Positions 46,409-58,917 are shown, counted from the first letter of the stretch. The stretch is 64,000 nucleotides of DNA from Beroe forskalii (GCA_011033025.1 WFMF01000008.1:1431001-1495000), one strand, 5' to 3'. The notes: a model not told the origin generated them from the sequence alone. Translations and numbers: made by a program.

Positions 46409-49290
46409 TTAATCAAAAGCATTCTTAAATAAATATGTTTTAAGCTTGGTTTTAAACCTTGAAACATCATTTTCAGTACGAATATCATAGGGTAACACAT
46501 TCCATACATTGGGGGCAGCATATTTAAATCCTCGATAAGTCCTTTGATAGTTAGCAACATGTGGCACCTCAAGTAGGAAGTAGTCAAGCTCAGTTCTCAG
46601 TATTTTAGTAGGCTGCTGTTTGACTTCAATACAATCCCTTAGATATTCAGGGGCAATGTTATTTATGCACTTGAAGGTGTTTAAGGCAATTTTGAAGTTA
46701 ATTCTTTCTTTTATAGGCAGAAAGTGGGCTTCTCTAAGGAATGGTGTAACATGGTCAAATTTTTTGATTCTGCTACCAAAGAGGAACTTGACACATGAAT
46801 TCTGGACCTTCTGAAGTTTCTTTAGAACTTGAGCTGGAAGACCATACAGTAGTCCATTACAATAATCTAATCTAGAAAAGATCAAACAATGAATCAACTG
46901 CTTCTTCAAATCAAAAGAAAGCTTATTGCCAATAACTCTCAAGTTTCTCAGATGCATATTACATGCCTGAATCACTGTGTTAACATGGTCATCAAAGCAA
47001 AGGTACTGGTCGAAGTAAACTCCAAGACTCTTGACACTGCTAGCAGCTGGTTCAATAGTTTCCCATTATAGTTAACTTTGATGGAATGCAACCCGCTGGT
47101 ATTGTAATCATTTTTTGCTTGATGATAATTGCTTCTGTTTTTGTAGAATTGAGACACAAGTGATTTCTTGTCATCCAGGCTTTGATATCACTGAGACAAT
47201 TAATGATCTTGCTTTCTATGTCTTTCATATCATGGAAAAGGGGATTGAATTCAATATATATCTGATTGTCATCAGCGAACATATGTATCTTGAATCCATA
47301 TTTTCTGGCTATTAGTTCTACTTCCTTTGTATAGAGAATAAACAAAATTGGCCCAAGTATAGACCCTTGAGGTACTCCAATACAAATGTAGCATTTTCCT
47401 GACTTGTAGTTGTTGACAGTCACTGTAAAAGAGCGATCCTTGAGGTATGATGTAAACCATCCAAGCACATTTCCATTTAGACCATACTTTTTGTGCAGTT
47501 TTGATAGCAATAAAGAGTGGTTGACAGTATCAAAAGCTGCACTCAGATCAAGAAGAAGAAGTACAACTTTATTCTTAAGGTCAGTGATACACAATAAGTC
47601 ATTATATATTGCCAGTGTTGCAGTCTCACAACTATGGTTTGTTCTATAACCACTTTGGTGTTCAGCATGAAGACCATGCCTTTCTTTCTGAACACACTTT
47701 TCAATAACTTTTGATACAAAGGGCAAATTACTTATAGGCCTGTAGTTGCTGTAGTTATTTCTATCTCCTGACTTATCTTTGACTGAAGGTTTGACCAAAG
47801 CATCCTTAAGATTATCTGGAAACATACCACTTTCAAGAGAATCATTGACAATAAACAGCAAGATGGGCTTCAAGACATCAATACATTCTAAAAACAGTTT
47901 GATAGGGAGAGGATCTAACTCACAGTTCTTCTTATTGAGTTCTGCTATAGTTTCCATCAGCTGAGATTCATCTATCAAAGAGAATTCAGAGAACTGACTT
48001 CCTTTAAAATCGATTGATTCACCATCTTGCTTGGAAATAATAGGTTGGCTTTTCTTGATTTCAGTGTTTATCTTCTTGATTTTATCCTCAAAGAACTGTT
48101 TCATTTCAGAAGCTACTATTTCACATGGCTTATCATTTGGATAACAGTTTATATGTGACTCCTTGTCCATTAGATCATTGACCAGTTGGTAAGTTTTCTT
48201 TTTGTCATTACCACAGAGAGAGAATTTTTCTGAATAGAAACTCTGAAGAGTTGAGTCTATGATAGAACTGGCTTTTTTGCTTGCTTCCTTCCAAGCTTCT
48301 TTTGAAGCAGGTGTCTGCAGACGATTATTAGTTCTCTCTGTCTTTCTCCTGAATCTTCTTGCTTTCTGGCATTTGGTGTTAATCCAAGCATCTTGACATG
48401 GGTTGGCTTTGAACTCTTTCATTGGTGCATGTTTGTCAAGGATTCTGAGAAGTTCACTATCTAAGATATTCAGTGCATTAGAACAATTAATGAACTTATC
48501 AGTCTTGCTAATATCTGAGGATATAATATCAGCCTTGAATTCCAGCAAGTTGATATCTTTGATGTTACGTGCTTTTACTACTTCCTGTTGAGATCCAGAA
48601 AGGTACTCAAAGTTGCATGAAAATCCAACTAGGAAGTGGTCAGAAGATGTGGTTGTTCCAACAACTTGAAGATCAGATATTGATAGGCTGTCACAAGCAT
48701 TACTTCTAGTGAGGACAAGATCCAGGGTTCCACCATGAATGTGTGTTGGTTCAGAAACATGTTGAATTAAACCATAGTTAGTCAAAATAATTTGAAACTT
48801 CTTAGCATCAGGACAGTTTACATTTTCCACATGAATATTGAAGTCTCCACAAATGATTATCTTCCCAGGAAGATTTAGAAGGTACTGTAGATAGTTATCA
48901 AAATCATCACAAAATTCTGCCATGTTAGAAGATGTGCCAGAGCGATAGACACAGCAAACTCTAAGTAAATCATTTGAAGCAGATTTAGCAAGACATTCTA
49001 GGTGCTCAAAGGATTTGTAAGCTACAGAATTGACTTTAGTGACATTGATACCATTTTTGAAAGCAATGGCAACCCCACCACCTCTTCCTGATCTTGAGTG
49101 TGTAAGTGTTTTGTAACCCAGCTTTTTTATTTCAGCTAATTTTGCTGTGTCGCCTTTTCTTAGCCATGTTTCTGTTAGGCAACATATGTCTGTGTGAAGA
49201 TCTGATACATATTCGAAGACCTCAACTACCTTATTGCAGATTGATCTAGGGTTGAAACAGCTGACATTTATTTGAGGACATAATGGCTTT
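46409..49290 (-). pseudogene. LINE ORF2: endonuclease-reverse transcriptase, frameshifted near its 3' end
   Basis: The frame opens near 49290 (CPQINVSCFNPRSICNK) with apurinic-type endonuclease motifs TETWL, RGGGVAIAF, YRSG, then IICGDFNIH. The reverse transcriptase follows: NYRPISNLPFVSKVIEK, LLDLSAAFDTVNH, GVPQGSILGPILFILY and the catalytic MFADDNQIY. This frame stops at 47052. The C-terminal part, KSLGVYFDQYLC, IFSRLDYCNGLLYG, APNVWNVLPYDIR, TKLKTYLFKNAFD, continues in another frame to 46409, so at least one indel lies at about 47000-47110. Otherwise the frame is open for over 2 kb, so the copy is young. Confidence 0.88.
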
Positions 49291-50068
49291 ATATGTTTTT
49301 TGAAAACTCAGTCTTTTTCTCAAGATTTCTCTTTTCTGAAACCATTACTGGACACAGGTCAGAGCCTGAATGATGCATGTTACAAGATGCCACAAAGGAG
49401 GAATTACGTGATTTTGAGCAATTGCTACATCTATATGCTGCAGAGTTTTTCTTGTCAGGACATGAATTTGTACTGTGGGATGCACTACAGTACATACAAA
49501 TAGGATGTGGCTCTGAGCAATCCATTGACATATGTCCAAATTTCTGGCATTTAAAACATTGTTTGACATTAAATCTGTCTGATACCTTGCACCGGGTATT
49601 ACCTATATAGATCCATTGATTGCGGTTGTTGATGAGGTGTGTTCTTATGATAGGGGAGACTTTTACAGCCAGTGTGGTGTATTCTTTTCCAACATTAACA
49701 AAAACAGAAAACAGCTTATTTTCATTCTGAACTTGGTTTTTGATGAACTCATCCTTCTCCATAAACTTGATTCTCAGATATTCTTTCAGTTTATCTCTAT
49801 AGTCAGTCAATGAGAACTTTCCTTTGTCTTGTATTATGTGGGATAGGAGATAGTTGGGTACATTAGTAACAGTCAATTTTGGATACATTTTCTTTGCTTC
49901 AGAAAGGTCTAGGCCACGCTCATGAACATCAATATACTCATTAAGGGCCTTCAATCCTTTTTCTTTCATGTCAGTACTTGGAAATCCAACAAGTAGTTTC
50001 CTACCATTATCACTCAACTTCAAGAATGTAAGGGGGATATTAACCAGCTTTTTCTCAACAGCTTTCAT
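49289..50068 (-). CDS. LINE ORF1 (Gag-like, CCHC zinc knuckles), N-terminus missing
   Basis: 259 codons. The C-terminal half has cysteine-histidine knuckles: CFKCQKFGHMSMDC, then CMYCSASHSTNSC, then CSNCSKSRN. An upstream region (NVPNYLLSHIIQDKGKFSLT) resembles the RRM-like part of such ORF1 proteins. It is an RNA chaperone for retrotransposition. It ends (TAA at 49289) where ORF2 opens in another frame. Confidence 0.8.
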   Translation of the reverse strand: MKAVEKKLVNIPLTFLKLSDNGRKLLVGFPSTDMKEKGLKALNEYIDVHERGLDLSEAKKMYPKLTVTNVPNYLLSHIIQDKGKFSLTDYRDKLKEYLRIKFMEKDEFIKNQVQNENKLFSVFVNVGKEYTTLAVKVSPIIRTHLINNRNQWIYIGNTRCKVSDRFNVKQCFKCQKFGHMSMDCSEPHPICMYCSASHSTNSCPDKKNSAAYRCSNCSKSRNSSFVASCNMHHSGSDLCPVMVSEKRNLEKKTEFSKNI

Positions 50069-50099
50069 TATTTCAGCTAAATTAGCCCCTTCACCCTTC

Positions 50100-50260
50100 A
50101 GAAGGTACTCGCATAGAACTGATCATAATCTGCACGTGCAGAATATCTGTATCCATAGCAACGGCGCAACTAAGCCCAGCTTAGCCTTCCTTTCTCTTGA
50201 TATCATCTTGGCAAGCTCAAATTTAATTGTGTACGGCGGCACAAACATTATTCACATGTG
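50100..50260 (-). repeat. Dispersed repeat next to LINE 5' end (see 32140-32290)
   Basis: Reverse-complement match to 32140-32290, including TGATCATAATCTGCACGTGC and CTTGGCAAGCTCAAATTTAA. Position just beyond ORF1 suggests 5' UTR or an older insertion. Confidence 0.6.
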
Positions 50261-50612
50261 AATTCATTTTATATTAAAGATGTGTACAATCCCTTAAAAC
50301 ATGATATTTATAGCATTCAGACTGATGTACTGATGGTTAGTTTATGGTATTTGAATTAATCTTAATCATTTCATGATATAGATTAGGAAAAAATATGTTC
50401 AAAAAGTATTGACATGATTTGAGACACCACAATAAAGAAATACCAAACTACCAAAGCCTAATCAGAGGACAGGCTCCTCGAGATCATATAAAACTAAGAT
50501 AATTGTAGTATCACTCTATATAATTTTTAATAAGCAAAGTTTTATTGAATAATTAAACAATTATGCTTGAATGATCATTATGTAAAAAAACAGGTAATAT
50601 GAAATTTTGACA

Positions 50613-51087
50613 CACCTGTTAATTTTCTGAGTGATGGTTTCTGCTGTTCTGGCAAACCAGCTATATGACGTAATGCAAGACACTTAGAAGTGTCTTTTAT
50701 CAACAATGGATGGGTACTGAATTTAATTGCCTGAAAATCATTCTTCAAATCATGCCCAACAATATATTTTCCAGATAGATGCCCTTTTATTAATTTTCTA
50801 GCTTCTCCAAATGGTGTAGCATTAGATAAATGTTTCCTTTTTATCCCACTCCATTTAGTTCTATAATCTGTGACTGGTTGTATGGGCTTGATATAGCTGT
50901 CATAAATGATGTTTCCTGAATAATCAACAATACTACATCTAGCAAGAGCACTGTTTTTGCCTTTGGGTCCACAACCAACCATTTCACAATCAAGAGAAAC
51001 AATATTCTGTGGTATACATTGAGGAAGTACAGGCTTATACTGCTTTGTGCTGGCACAACTTTCCATTTCTTTAGTTGCCTGCACCAT
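50613..51087 (-). CDS. DEDDh 3'-5' exonuclease (ISG20/REXO4-like), first exon; C-terminal exon not found
   Basis: Reads MVQATKEMESCASTKQYKPV, then the ExoI motif SLDCEMVGCGPKGKNSALAR, CSIVDYSG, TKWSGI, and the ExoII motif KYIVGHDLKNDFQAI, ending KPSLRKLTG at a donor GTGTGT (50612). This order is that of ISG20, ISG20L2, AEN and REXO4, which trim structured RNA in nuclei and nucleoli. The ExoIII motif (HxxxxDA) must be in a downstream exon. I could not find it between 50612 and the SENP start at 45382, a stretch mostly occupied by the LINE. The gene may be truncated, or the exon is too short or changed for me to see. Start ATG 51087 is the first in frame. Confidence 0.78.
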
Positions 51088-52970
51088 GCCAAATGACAGT
51101 AGGCAGCAGTAAAGAGGACTATATCCTATGGATAATAAGTGAGTAGTTTAATCTATATGACATGTCTTAATTTTCTTTGAAAGTATTACCATAGTCAAAG
51201 TATTCATTTCTATAGTCAAATTCATCACTATAGTCAAGACTTACTTCAGTCATGTATTGCTATTATCAAGTATGATTTGAAAAAAATTGGAATCAAGTTA
51301 AGTGAAATTTAAGTGAAATCATCTCCTTAATCAGTTTGAAATTACCCCTGCCCCGAATTTTTCCCCGCCCCTAGCCCTGTCCCTTATTTTGGCACTCACA
51401 CATGCTTCTCCTCAATAAGATATTATGGAAAGCAACAAACCTTTACTTATTTCTCTGTGCCATCTCCATAATTTTTTTCTTTTTTTTGCTAAATTTTATT
51501 CATCCATGATCCCACCCACTGTCCCAGGGATGTGATTAAGCTGACAAGGCGAGAGCATCCTTTAGCTGCAGTGAAGTGTGTCACCCAAAAGTTGAAACTA
51601 TCAAAATAATATACTGATTTGGGATTGCCTGAGTTATTGGATTAAATAAGCCATCAGGCATCTCTTGCATACTGGATAAGTATCATAGACACCTAGGACT
51701 AAACTAGAATTATTTGATTAAGAAGTCAAGATCTCAGATCACTAATGATACCCTGAAGCCTACTCTCAAAATTTTGTTATTACCCCACAACCTCCAAACC
51801 ATCCCCAGATTAATACCCAAATTAATCTCAACCCTGTCTTAATAACTTAGCAAACCAACAACTTTGTTATTCAGTTAATCTGCAAGGCTGAGTCCTTTCA
51901 GAACAAAATCTCTCTATCTGTACTCAGATAAAATTCATATTGATATTTCTTTTCAAAAAGGGTGCCATTGAAAATGATATTTTAGATTTTATACCAGATT
52001 TATTTATTACTGTGGTTTTTCAATAAAGAAATTCTGTTAGCTACAAATATTAATCTTTTGTTTCACTAATCTTTTGTTTCACTAAGTGAAACACAAACAC
52101 ACCACAACAATCTGATAATTTCAACAGGCAACAGATTTAATTCAAAACCACACAATTCGAAACCAAAGATGAATTGTTGAGAGTTTGGTGCTTAACTGCA
52201 ATGATCAATCACATACAAAGAAGAATTTGACAAGAATTTTAGAATATATTTTTTGACAAAAGCAATGTTATTCAAATCACACACACAAAGATGAATCAAC
52301 TTAAAATAGCTTGGATTAAAACTTTCAGTTGAATATGTGGAGCAGTAATATGTCGGCTCATATCATTATTGTTATGACAGCAAGCAGTATTGTCTACTAG
52401 CGTTTGCCCGCAAAGATTCGCGGAAACAATCAACCTGCGGTTCGTTTGTATCCAGCAGCCAACAGCTACTTGATTCATGACGTCACCATGGAATGTGTAA
52501 AGTGATTGGATCACCTAGGAATCACCTTAACATGCTAACACTTACCGCAGATTACAGATATTCACGGAAATGCTCCACACAACATTGGAATTGCTGTAAT
52601 TGAAGTGCACATAAAAATTGATTCTGGTATAATATACACAGCTTCATCCCCCTGAAAAGGATGAAGAATGTTATCTAAAAAGTAGGTTGCCTCAAGTTGA
52701 AAGATTTTTAGGGAGTGAATGAAAAAGCAAGCAAAAATTGATTGTACATCCACAAATCGTTTTACGTGTGAAACGGTGAAAATTTGCACACAGCACTTTT
52801 GGTCCGAAACTGATTCATGTTGTGCACAGTAACTTTAAAGCAAGTTACTTTATTAAAAAAAATATAATAAAGGATAGTATAAGTATAAAATTGTTTGCTT
52901 TGTAGCAACACAGTCCCACAACAAACTCTTCACAATTCACAAAGCTCTTGCTAAACACGTATATCCCTGT
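51088..52970. other. Intergenic, no supported gene
   Basis: AT-rich. A minus-strand frame at 52560-52680 (FQGDEAVYIIPESIFMCTSI) looks slightly protein-like but is short and unassigned. No repeats of note. Confidence 0.4.
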
Positions 52971-52977
52971 GGCTTGC

Positions 52978-53185
52978 GCGGCGCGCCTTCGGCGGACGCG
53001 CGCGCTTCGCGCGCGCGTCCGCCGAAAGCGTAGGGGTCAGACGTAGACAACGCCTGACAAACATGACCTATGCGGGCTTATCTGACGTTGACAGACCCTC
53101 TCGAGAATCAACGCCGCGCTGTCGCCAGCCGCTTCGCGGCTGGCGTCAGCGGGTCATACATCGTACGACAAATGCGGGCTTAGGA
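52978..53185. mobile_element. GC-rich hairpins and CTGACGTTGACAG-family fragment
   Basis: CTTCGGCGGACGCGCGCG-CTTCG-CGCGCGCGTCCGCCGAAAG (52987-53028) is a near-perfect GC hairpin. CGCCAGCCGCTTCGCGGCTGGCG (53115-53137) is another. TCTGACGTTGACAGACCCTC and GGGTCATACATCGTACGACA relate this to 34350-34717. Confidence 0.6.
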
Positions 53186-53292
53186 AGGTCTGGCCGTATA
53201 ATTTGCTCTAACCAGATCCCTAGTTTTACGCGCGCGCCGCGCCTTGCTCCACCCCTGGTTAGGGGAACCGTATAATTATAACAATAAACCTT

Positions 53293-53530
53293 ACTCCATG
53301 TTACGGAGCCTTATTTTGCGCGCGCAAGCGCGCCTTCTTCAGTGACTTTTCTACGAAAAGCGCGCGCAAGCGCGAACAAACAGGGACACGTAACATGTGG
53401 TAACAACAAACCAAACAAGCTGACACACTTACTTGTTACGCATTGTTACGTGTTCCTGTTTGTTCGCGCTTGCGCGCGCTTTTCGTATGAGGCGCGCTTG
53501 CGCGCGCAAAATAAGGCGCCGTAACATGGA
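53293..53530. mobile_element. CATGTTACG-family element, second location, with inverted second half
   Basis: TACTCCATGTTACGGAGCCT to GACACGTAACATGTGG matches 12925-13027. A reverse-oriented partner follows (GTTACGTGTTCCTGTTTGTT to GCGCCGTAACATGG), giving a compound inverted repeat. Confidence 0.65.
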
Positions 53531-53905
53531 CTTTGAGTTTGCTAAACACGTATATCCCTGTGTGGCTCGCGCGGCGCGTACACACACCTATGCGGGCTTA
53601 GTTTGTTTACTTACTTGTGCATCAGCGGGCGCGGCCTGGTTTAGTAATAATAGCAACTTAGAAACTGGAAGGTGAATGACACTGACAAGATATATTGTCT
53701 GACCCCCTCGCGCGCGCGAAGCTCGCGCGCCACGACCCATTTTAAATAATGGGTCTGACGACGTCAGACAACAGATATAACTAAATTGCAATTTAATGCG
53801 TTTGAAACCAAAGTGAAAACAAAATTTAGTAATAAGAATTGTAAATGGAGGTCCAATAACAAAATGAATAATATTAATAACAAAATGATATTGATAACAT
53901 GCGAA

Positions 53906-56900
53906 TAGGGTGCGCCCTTTTTTCAAAGTTTTTTAGGCACTTTGACTCGATTGTAGATCTCGGTGAGCTGATCACGAGGATATCAAGTTTTTTGAAATTG
54001 GACAATGTCTTCCTTTGCCTCTGGGCGTTTTTCTGTTTCGTGACGTCACATCACGTGACCTGTCACGTGATCCGCCTGCTAGTACTTTGTGCGCGCTCAG
54101 GATTCCGCGCGCGCAATTGTAATTCTATGCGCGTTCGCGGATCTGAGTTGTCCGTGTCAATTCTGTGTTGTCCATGGCATTGGCAAGACTTCTCTTTAAT
54201 GAATAATGGAATTTTCTGAACCAATCTATGATAGACGCAGATAGCAAATAATTTAAGAATCAGCAAGTTTTGCCATTGCCATTTTCAAGCTGATAATTGC
54301 GATTACTTGGAAAATGGAAGCTTACGTTTATACATTGAGAGCTGGGAAGTACATTAGTACTATACAGGGTTAAAATTGTACATCCCAATCAGGAGTCAGG
54401 GTGCATGTGACTGCTGAGTGTCCCCAGTCAGATCACATGACAAGGCAGAGGACACTCTCCCACAACACATGCTTCCTCTTCCTGATAGAGGAGGAAGCAA
54501 GCAGTATCTCTTTGACCATGAAGAAATCCAGTCAACAGTGACCTAGTTTGTTATATTTTAACGAGTAGGCCCTCTACCTAATTCTATTTTATCGTTCGGC
54601 AGTCTTGAAGCTTATTCCAATCCCGAGATCTGTGAAATGTGAAACACTAAAAAATCCGTTTTATTGTTTTGTTCTTTTTTTATCACGAGTATGGAAGTAT
54701 TGTCATGAACTTGAAGGGATTATGTCTGGCGTTGCCAGACTCCCTGGGTCCGATAAAGTCAGACAAGGGGATCAAAACGAGCAGAATGTCGCTCGGAATC
54801 ATGGGAATCGAGGTTCAGTCCCATAGTCAGGGATTAGACCTGTACTTCTGTTGTCCGAGATTGCGAATTCGTACTCTTCTGATTTAGATGATCGGGAAAC
54901 GGCCAAGATAACGGTATGAAAGTTCCTCAGGATTGTGAACCGTCGCTCAAATCTGGGCACCATGAAACTTTCTGATACCAATCTACTAATCTACGATAGA
55001 CGCAGATAACAGATGATTTTAGAAGCAGCAGGTCTTGAGAGCCAAGAAATACATTAGTACTATACAAGGTTAAAATTGTACATCCCAATCAGGAGTCGAG
55101 TGTCCCCAGTCAGATCACATGACAAAGCAAGGGACACTCTCCCTCAACCAATGATCGAGCAGAACAAGGTTCACGTGACTGATAGAGAAGAAGGAGGAAG
55201 GAAGCAGTTTCTCTTTGACCATGAAAAGATCACGGAACCGACATTCCATCTCGCGACACTTCATCTCACGACATTTCATCTCCGACACTTCTTCTCAAAG
55301 TACGAAATTTCATCTCGTACTGTTTATCGATTGTATCTTAAAGTGCAACGTTTAATCTCCAGAGTGCGGGGTTTCATCTCCAAGGCTACGACACAGCATC
55401 TCTGGGGATGACACCTTTTATCAAGGTAGGAAACATGATCTCAGGGTACGACAATTCATGTCAGGGTACGACACTTCGTCTCAGACTACGACATTTCATC
55501 TCTAGATAAGGCACTTCACCTTCAGACTGCAACTTCATTCAAAGGGAATTTATCTCAGGATAGGGCGGTTCATCTCTGGGGTACAACTTTTTAAAGGACG
55601 ACACTTCACCAGGGAAGGGGAACGACACCCAAAAACTGCGAATTTTATCTTCTGGTACCTATTTTCTCAAACATGTTTTTATTCAGCCCAATTTATATTT
55701 GGAAAGACATTTCCCCCTTGGGGTCCCACTACCTCAGGGTACCATACTTATTCAAGGTTTTACATTTTTTTTGGGAGGAAAACCATTTAAAACGATTTTC
55801 ATTTAAAGGGGACACCACTTCGGGAAAACTTTTATCTCTGGGAGAAATTTATTTTGGTAAAATTTTTTTGGGGTACCGCACTTTTATATCAGACTGCGAC
55901 ACTTCTTCTTGGGGGGGTTTTACATATTTTTTGATCAATTTTCATTCAGGGTGACACTTCCCAGAGAAGTGTTGCAGTCTGAGGAAGTGTCGTACCTAGA
56001 GATGAAACGTCCCAGGCTGAGATGAAATGCCGCAGTCTGAGATGAAGTATCGTTCCCCGAGAAGAAGTTTCGTACCCTGAGATTAAGTGTCGTTCCCAGA
56101 GATGAAATGTCGCAGTCTGAGATGGAGTGTCGTACCCCGAGATGAAATGTCACAGTCTGAGATGAAGGGTCGTACACTGAGATGAAGTGTCAAAATTCTA
56201 AGATGAAGTGTCAAAATTGGAGATGAAGTGTCGTACCCAGAGACGAAACGTCGCAGTCTGAGATGAAGGGTCTTACACTGAGATGAAGTGTCGTACGTTG
56301 AGATGAAGTGTCGTACCCTGAGATCAAGTTTTGGCCCCTGATAAAGGGTGTCATCCCCAGAGATGAAGTGTCGTAGCCTTTGAGATGAAGTGGCCGTACC
56401 TGAGATAAAGTGTTGTACCCAGATGAAATGTCGCAGTCTGAGATGAAGTGTCGTAAATTTTAGAGATGAAATGTCACAGTCTGAGATGAAGGTCGTACAC
56501 TGAGATGAAGCGTCATCCCTAGAGATGAAGTTGTCCCTTTTGAGATGAAAACGATTTGGGAATTAAACGTTGAATTTTAAGATAAACGAAAAAACAGTAA
56601 AGATTGAAATTTCTTTACTTTAAAAAAAAGCCCCGGGAAGAAAGTCGTGAGATGAAGTTTTAAATGGAATGTCGGTTCCGCGGATTTTTCATGGTCAAAG
56701 AGAAACCTTTTTCCCTTCCTCCTTTTTTATCAGTCATAAACCCTTTGTTCTCCCTCGTTTTGTTTGAGGGAAAAGAGCGCCCCGTTTAAGGGATTTTAAA
56801 GGGGGTTAAAAACTAAATTGATTAATGCAATTTTTAACATTGTATAGTACCAATGTATTTTTTCCTTCGTATAAAATAAAGCTTCCATTTTCCAAGTAAT

Positions 56901-58034
56901 CGAACCAGTTTAAAAATGGCATTTGGCAAGATTTTGCTTCAAAATCATTTTTAAGCCTGGGTCTATCGTGTTTTAGTAGATTTGGACGAAATTTTTGGGT
57001 TGCCAGATTTTGGGGACGGTTCAGAATTTGGGGAACTTTATACTGTTTTTTTGGTCTTTTTTTCCCCAAACCATCTAAATCAGAAGAGAAAATTTGCAAT
57101 CTCGAAAAGAAGTAATTAAAATTTCCCCTTTTTTTATGGATTAGACTAAATTCCATGTTTCCTGAGGGGACTTTCCGTTTTGAACGGGTTTTTCCCGGGA
57201 CTTTATTTCAGACCCGGAGCCTGGCAATGCCAGAAAACCCCTTTTCAAGTTCATAAATGATACTTCCATATTGATTAAAAAAAATAACAAAAAAACGGTT
57301 TTTTTAGTTTTCACATTTCACAGACCCGGGACGGGAATAAGTTTCCCAAGACTGCCGAACGAAAAGAATTTGGGGGGGTAGGGGGCCTTTACCGAAAAAT
57401 ATAAAAAACCCGGGGTCACTGTTGGGAATTTTTTTAAAAGGGGTTGTTTGTTTCCTCCCTTATCAAAACCTTTTTTCTGGGTAAAAGGGAGGGAGAGGCC
57501 CCCTGCTTTGTCTTTGGGTTTTCGACGGGGGAACTCAGCAGTCACATGCACCCTGACTCCTGATTGGGATGTAATTTTAACCCTGTATAGTACTACAAAT
57601 GTACTCTAGCTCTCAATGTATAAACGTAAGCTCCATTTTCCGGTAATCGCAATTATCAGCTTGAAAATGCAATGGCAAAATCCTTGCTGATTCTTAAATT
57701 ATTTGCTATCTGCGTTCATCATAGATTGGTTCAGAAAATTCCATACTTCAATAAAGATAAGTCTTGCCAATGCCATAGACAGCACAGAAGTGACACGGAC
57801 AACTCAGATCCGCGAACGCGCATAATTACAATTGCGCGCGGGAATCCTGAGCGCACAAAGTACTAGCAGGCGGATCACGACAGGTCACGTGATGACGTCA
57901 CGAAACAGAAAAACGCCCAGAGGCAAAGGAAGACATTGCCCAATTTCAAAAAACTTGATATCCTCGTGATCAGCTCATCGAGATCTACAATCGAGTCAAA
58001 GTGCCTAAAAAACTTTGAAAAAAGGGCGCACCCT
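53906..58034. mobile_element. 4.1-kb Mutator-like foldback element with subrepeat arms and 10-bp TSD
   Basis: The ends AGGGTGCGCCCTTTTTTCAA and TTGAAAAAAGGGCGCACCCT are inverted. Both flanks carry AACATGCGAA (53896-53905; 58035-58044), a 10-bp target-site duplication that fits Mutator-like elements. The arms stay complementary inward for about 2 kb: a unique outer part (AGGCACTTTGACTCGATTGT and the GCGCGCTCAGGATTCCGCGC block), a middle part with GTTCGGCAGTCTTG and GAGTGTCCCCAGTCAGATCA, and an inner part of tandem GAGATGAAGTGTCGTACC units, meeting near 55900. No transposase frame is visible. Open frames inside are incidental. Confidence 0.85.
55240..56680. repeat. About 20-base subrepeats, mirrored about the centre of the foldback element
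   Basis: On the left side units read TACGACACTTCATCTCAG. On the right side they read in reverse complement, CTGAGATGAAGTGTCGTA, alternating with GAGATGAAATGTCGCAGTCT. The central 55560-55940 and the right-hand 56520-57540 parts show lengthened homopolymers compared with their mirror partners. Confidence 0.75.
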
Positions 58035-58909
58035 AACATGCGAACATAATGATGTTTATGATGAAGGATCATATTATTATCTGTAATCATAATCTATAGT
58101 CTACAGCCTAGCAAGTTTGACTTCAAGTTGCCTTTTTAGAGGTCCTACCACTATAAGTATATCAGTATCACTGCATGTGCACTGCGTATAAAATGATCAA
58201 TATTTCAGTTTGAAGTTGAAATTGAATAGTGTAAGTTAAAAACTATAATAATAAAATTATAATCATCTGTGATCTTGATCAAAATCAATTTCAAACCTCG
58301 AATGCATTTCGTTTTAATATCATCAAAATTATGCCATCTATAAGTATAATTATTGTGGTTTGCCGACCTAGTTTACGTCACGTAACAGTACGCCCATGTG
58401 TCACACTCACACTCACACAGCGTATGGCCTAGTTTTCTGTGCCGACAATGTGGGGCAGGTGTCGCCACCTCGAGAAATGAGAATTCTTCTGAAATTTCCA
58501 ATCGCGCGGCGCCATGTGCGTAGGTGAATATACTGTTAAATCAGTATCACACTCGTACAAATTGTGGTTTTGTGGAAATTTCAGACACCGATCTCAGAGG
58601 TGGCGACACCTCAGTGGGGAATGGGAGGTGCTATTGCTAAGCTTTTGATATATCAAATGTATGTGCCGCATTGTCACTGTCAGTATCAGCACGGAAAATA
58701 CGCCACGTATAACAAAACCTTGGTGGTGTAACTTTACGTCGACACTATAAGTTTAACTATAAGGGCACCATGTGATAAACATCATCTCAGTCAAACTCAA
58801 ACGTGTGGTCTGGCGGTCATTTTGCACCAAGATCTGGAGATGTATCTATTATTCAACTTTAAGTATTATTATTTAATATTTTGATTTCATAAGACAGTAA
58901 CAGGTTGAA
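58035..58909. other. Spacer with small inverted repeat
   Basis: GGTGTCGCCACCTCGAGA (about 58458) and TCTCAGAGGTGGCGACACC (about 58592) are inverted, about 120 bases apart, a possible short TIR element. Nothing else is seen. Confidence 0.45.
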
Positions 58910-58917
58910 CTTTAAAC

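Larger units (their letters stand above)
46245..50105 (-). mobile_element. CR1/L2-like non-LTR retrotransposon, 5'-truncated
   Basis: It carries a partial ORF1 with zinc knuckles, an endonuclease-reverse transcriptase ORF2, and a 3' microsatellite tail. On the minus strand the tail is a TTATTATTATTA run at about 46245-46268, the usual tail type of CR1/L2 elements. The left limit of ORF1 at 50068-50105 has no start region, so the copy is 5'-truncated. It lies between the exonuclease exon and the SENP gene, on the same strand as both. Confidence 0.85.

Noticed and set aside
52987..53028. GC hairpin with T-poor flank as a bacterial-type terminator
   Set aside because: Eukaryotic context, no U-run, and similar GC hairpins belong to the local element family.
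53899..54266. Frames in the foldback arms and their mirror at 57672-58090 as a conserved gene pair
   Set aside because: They are the same terminal repeat in two orientations, with no recognisable domain.
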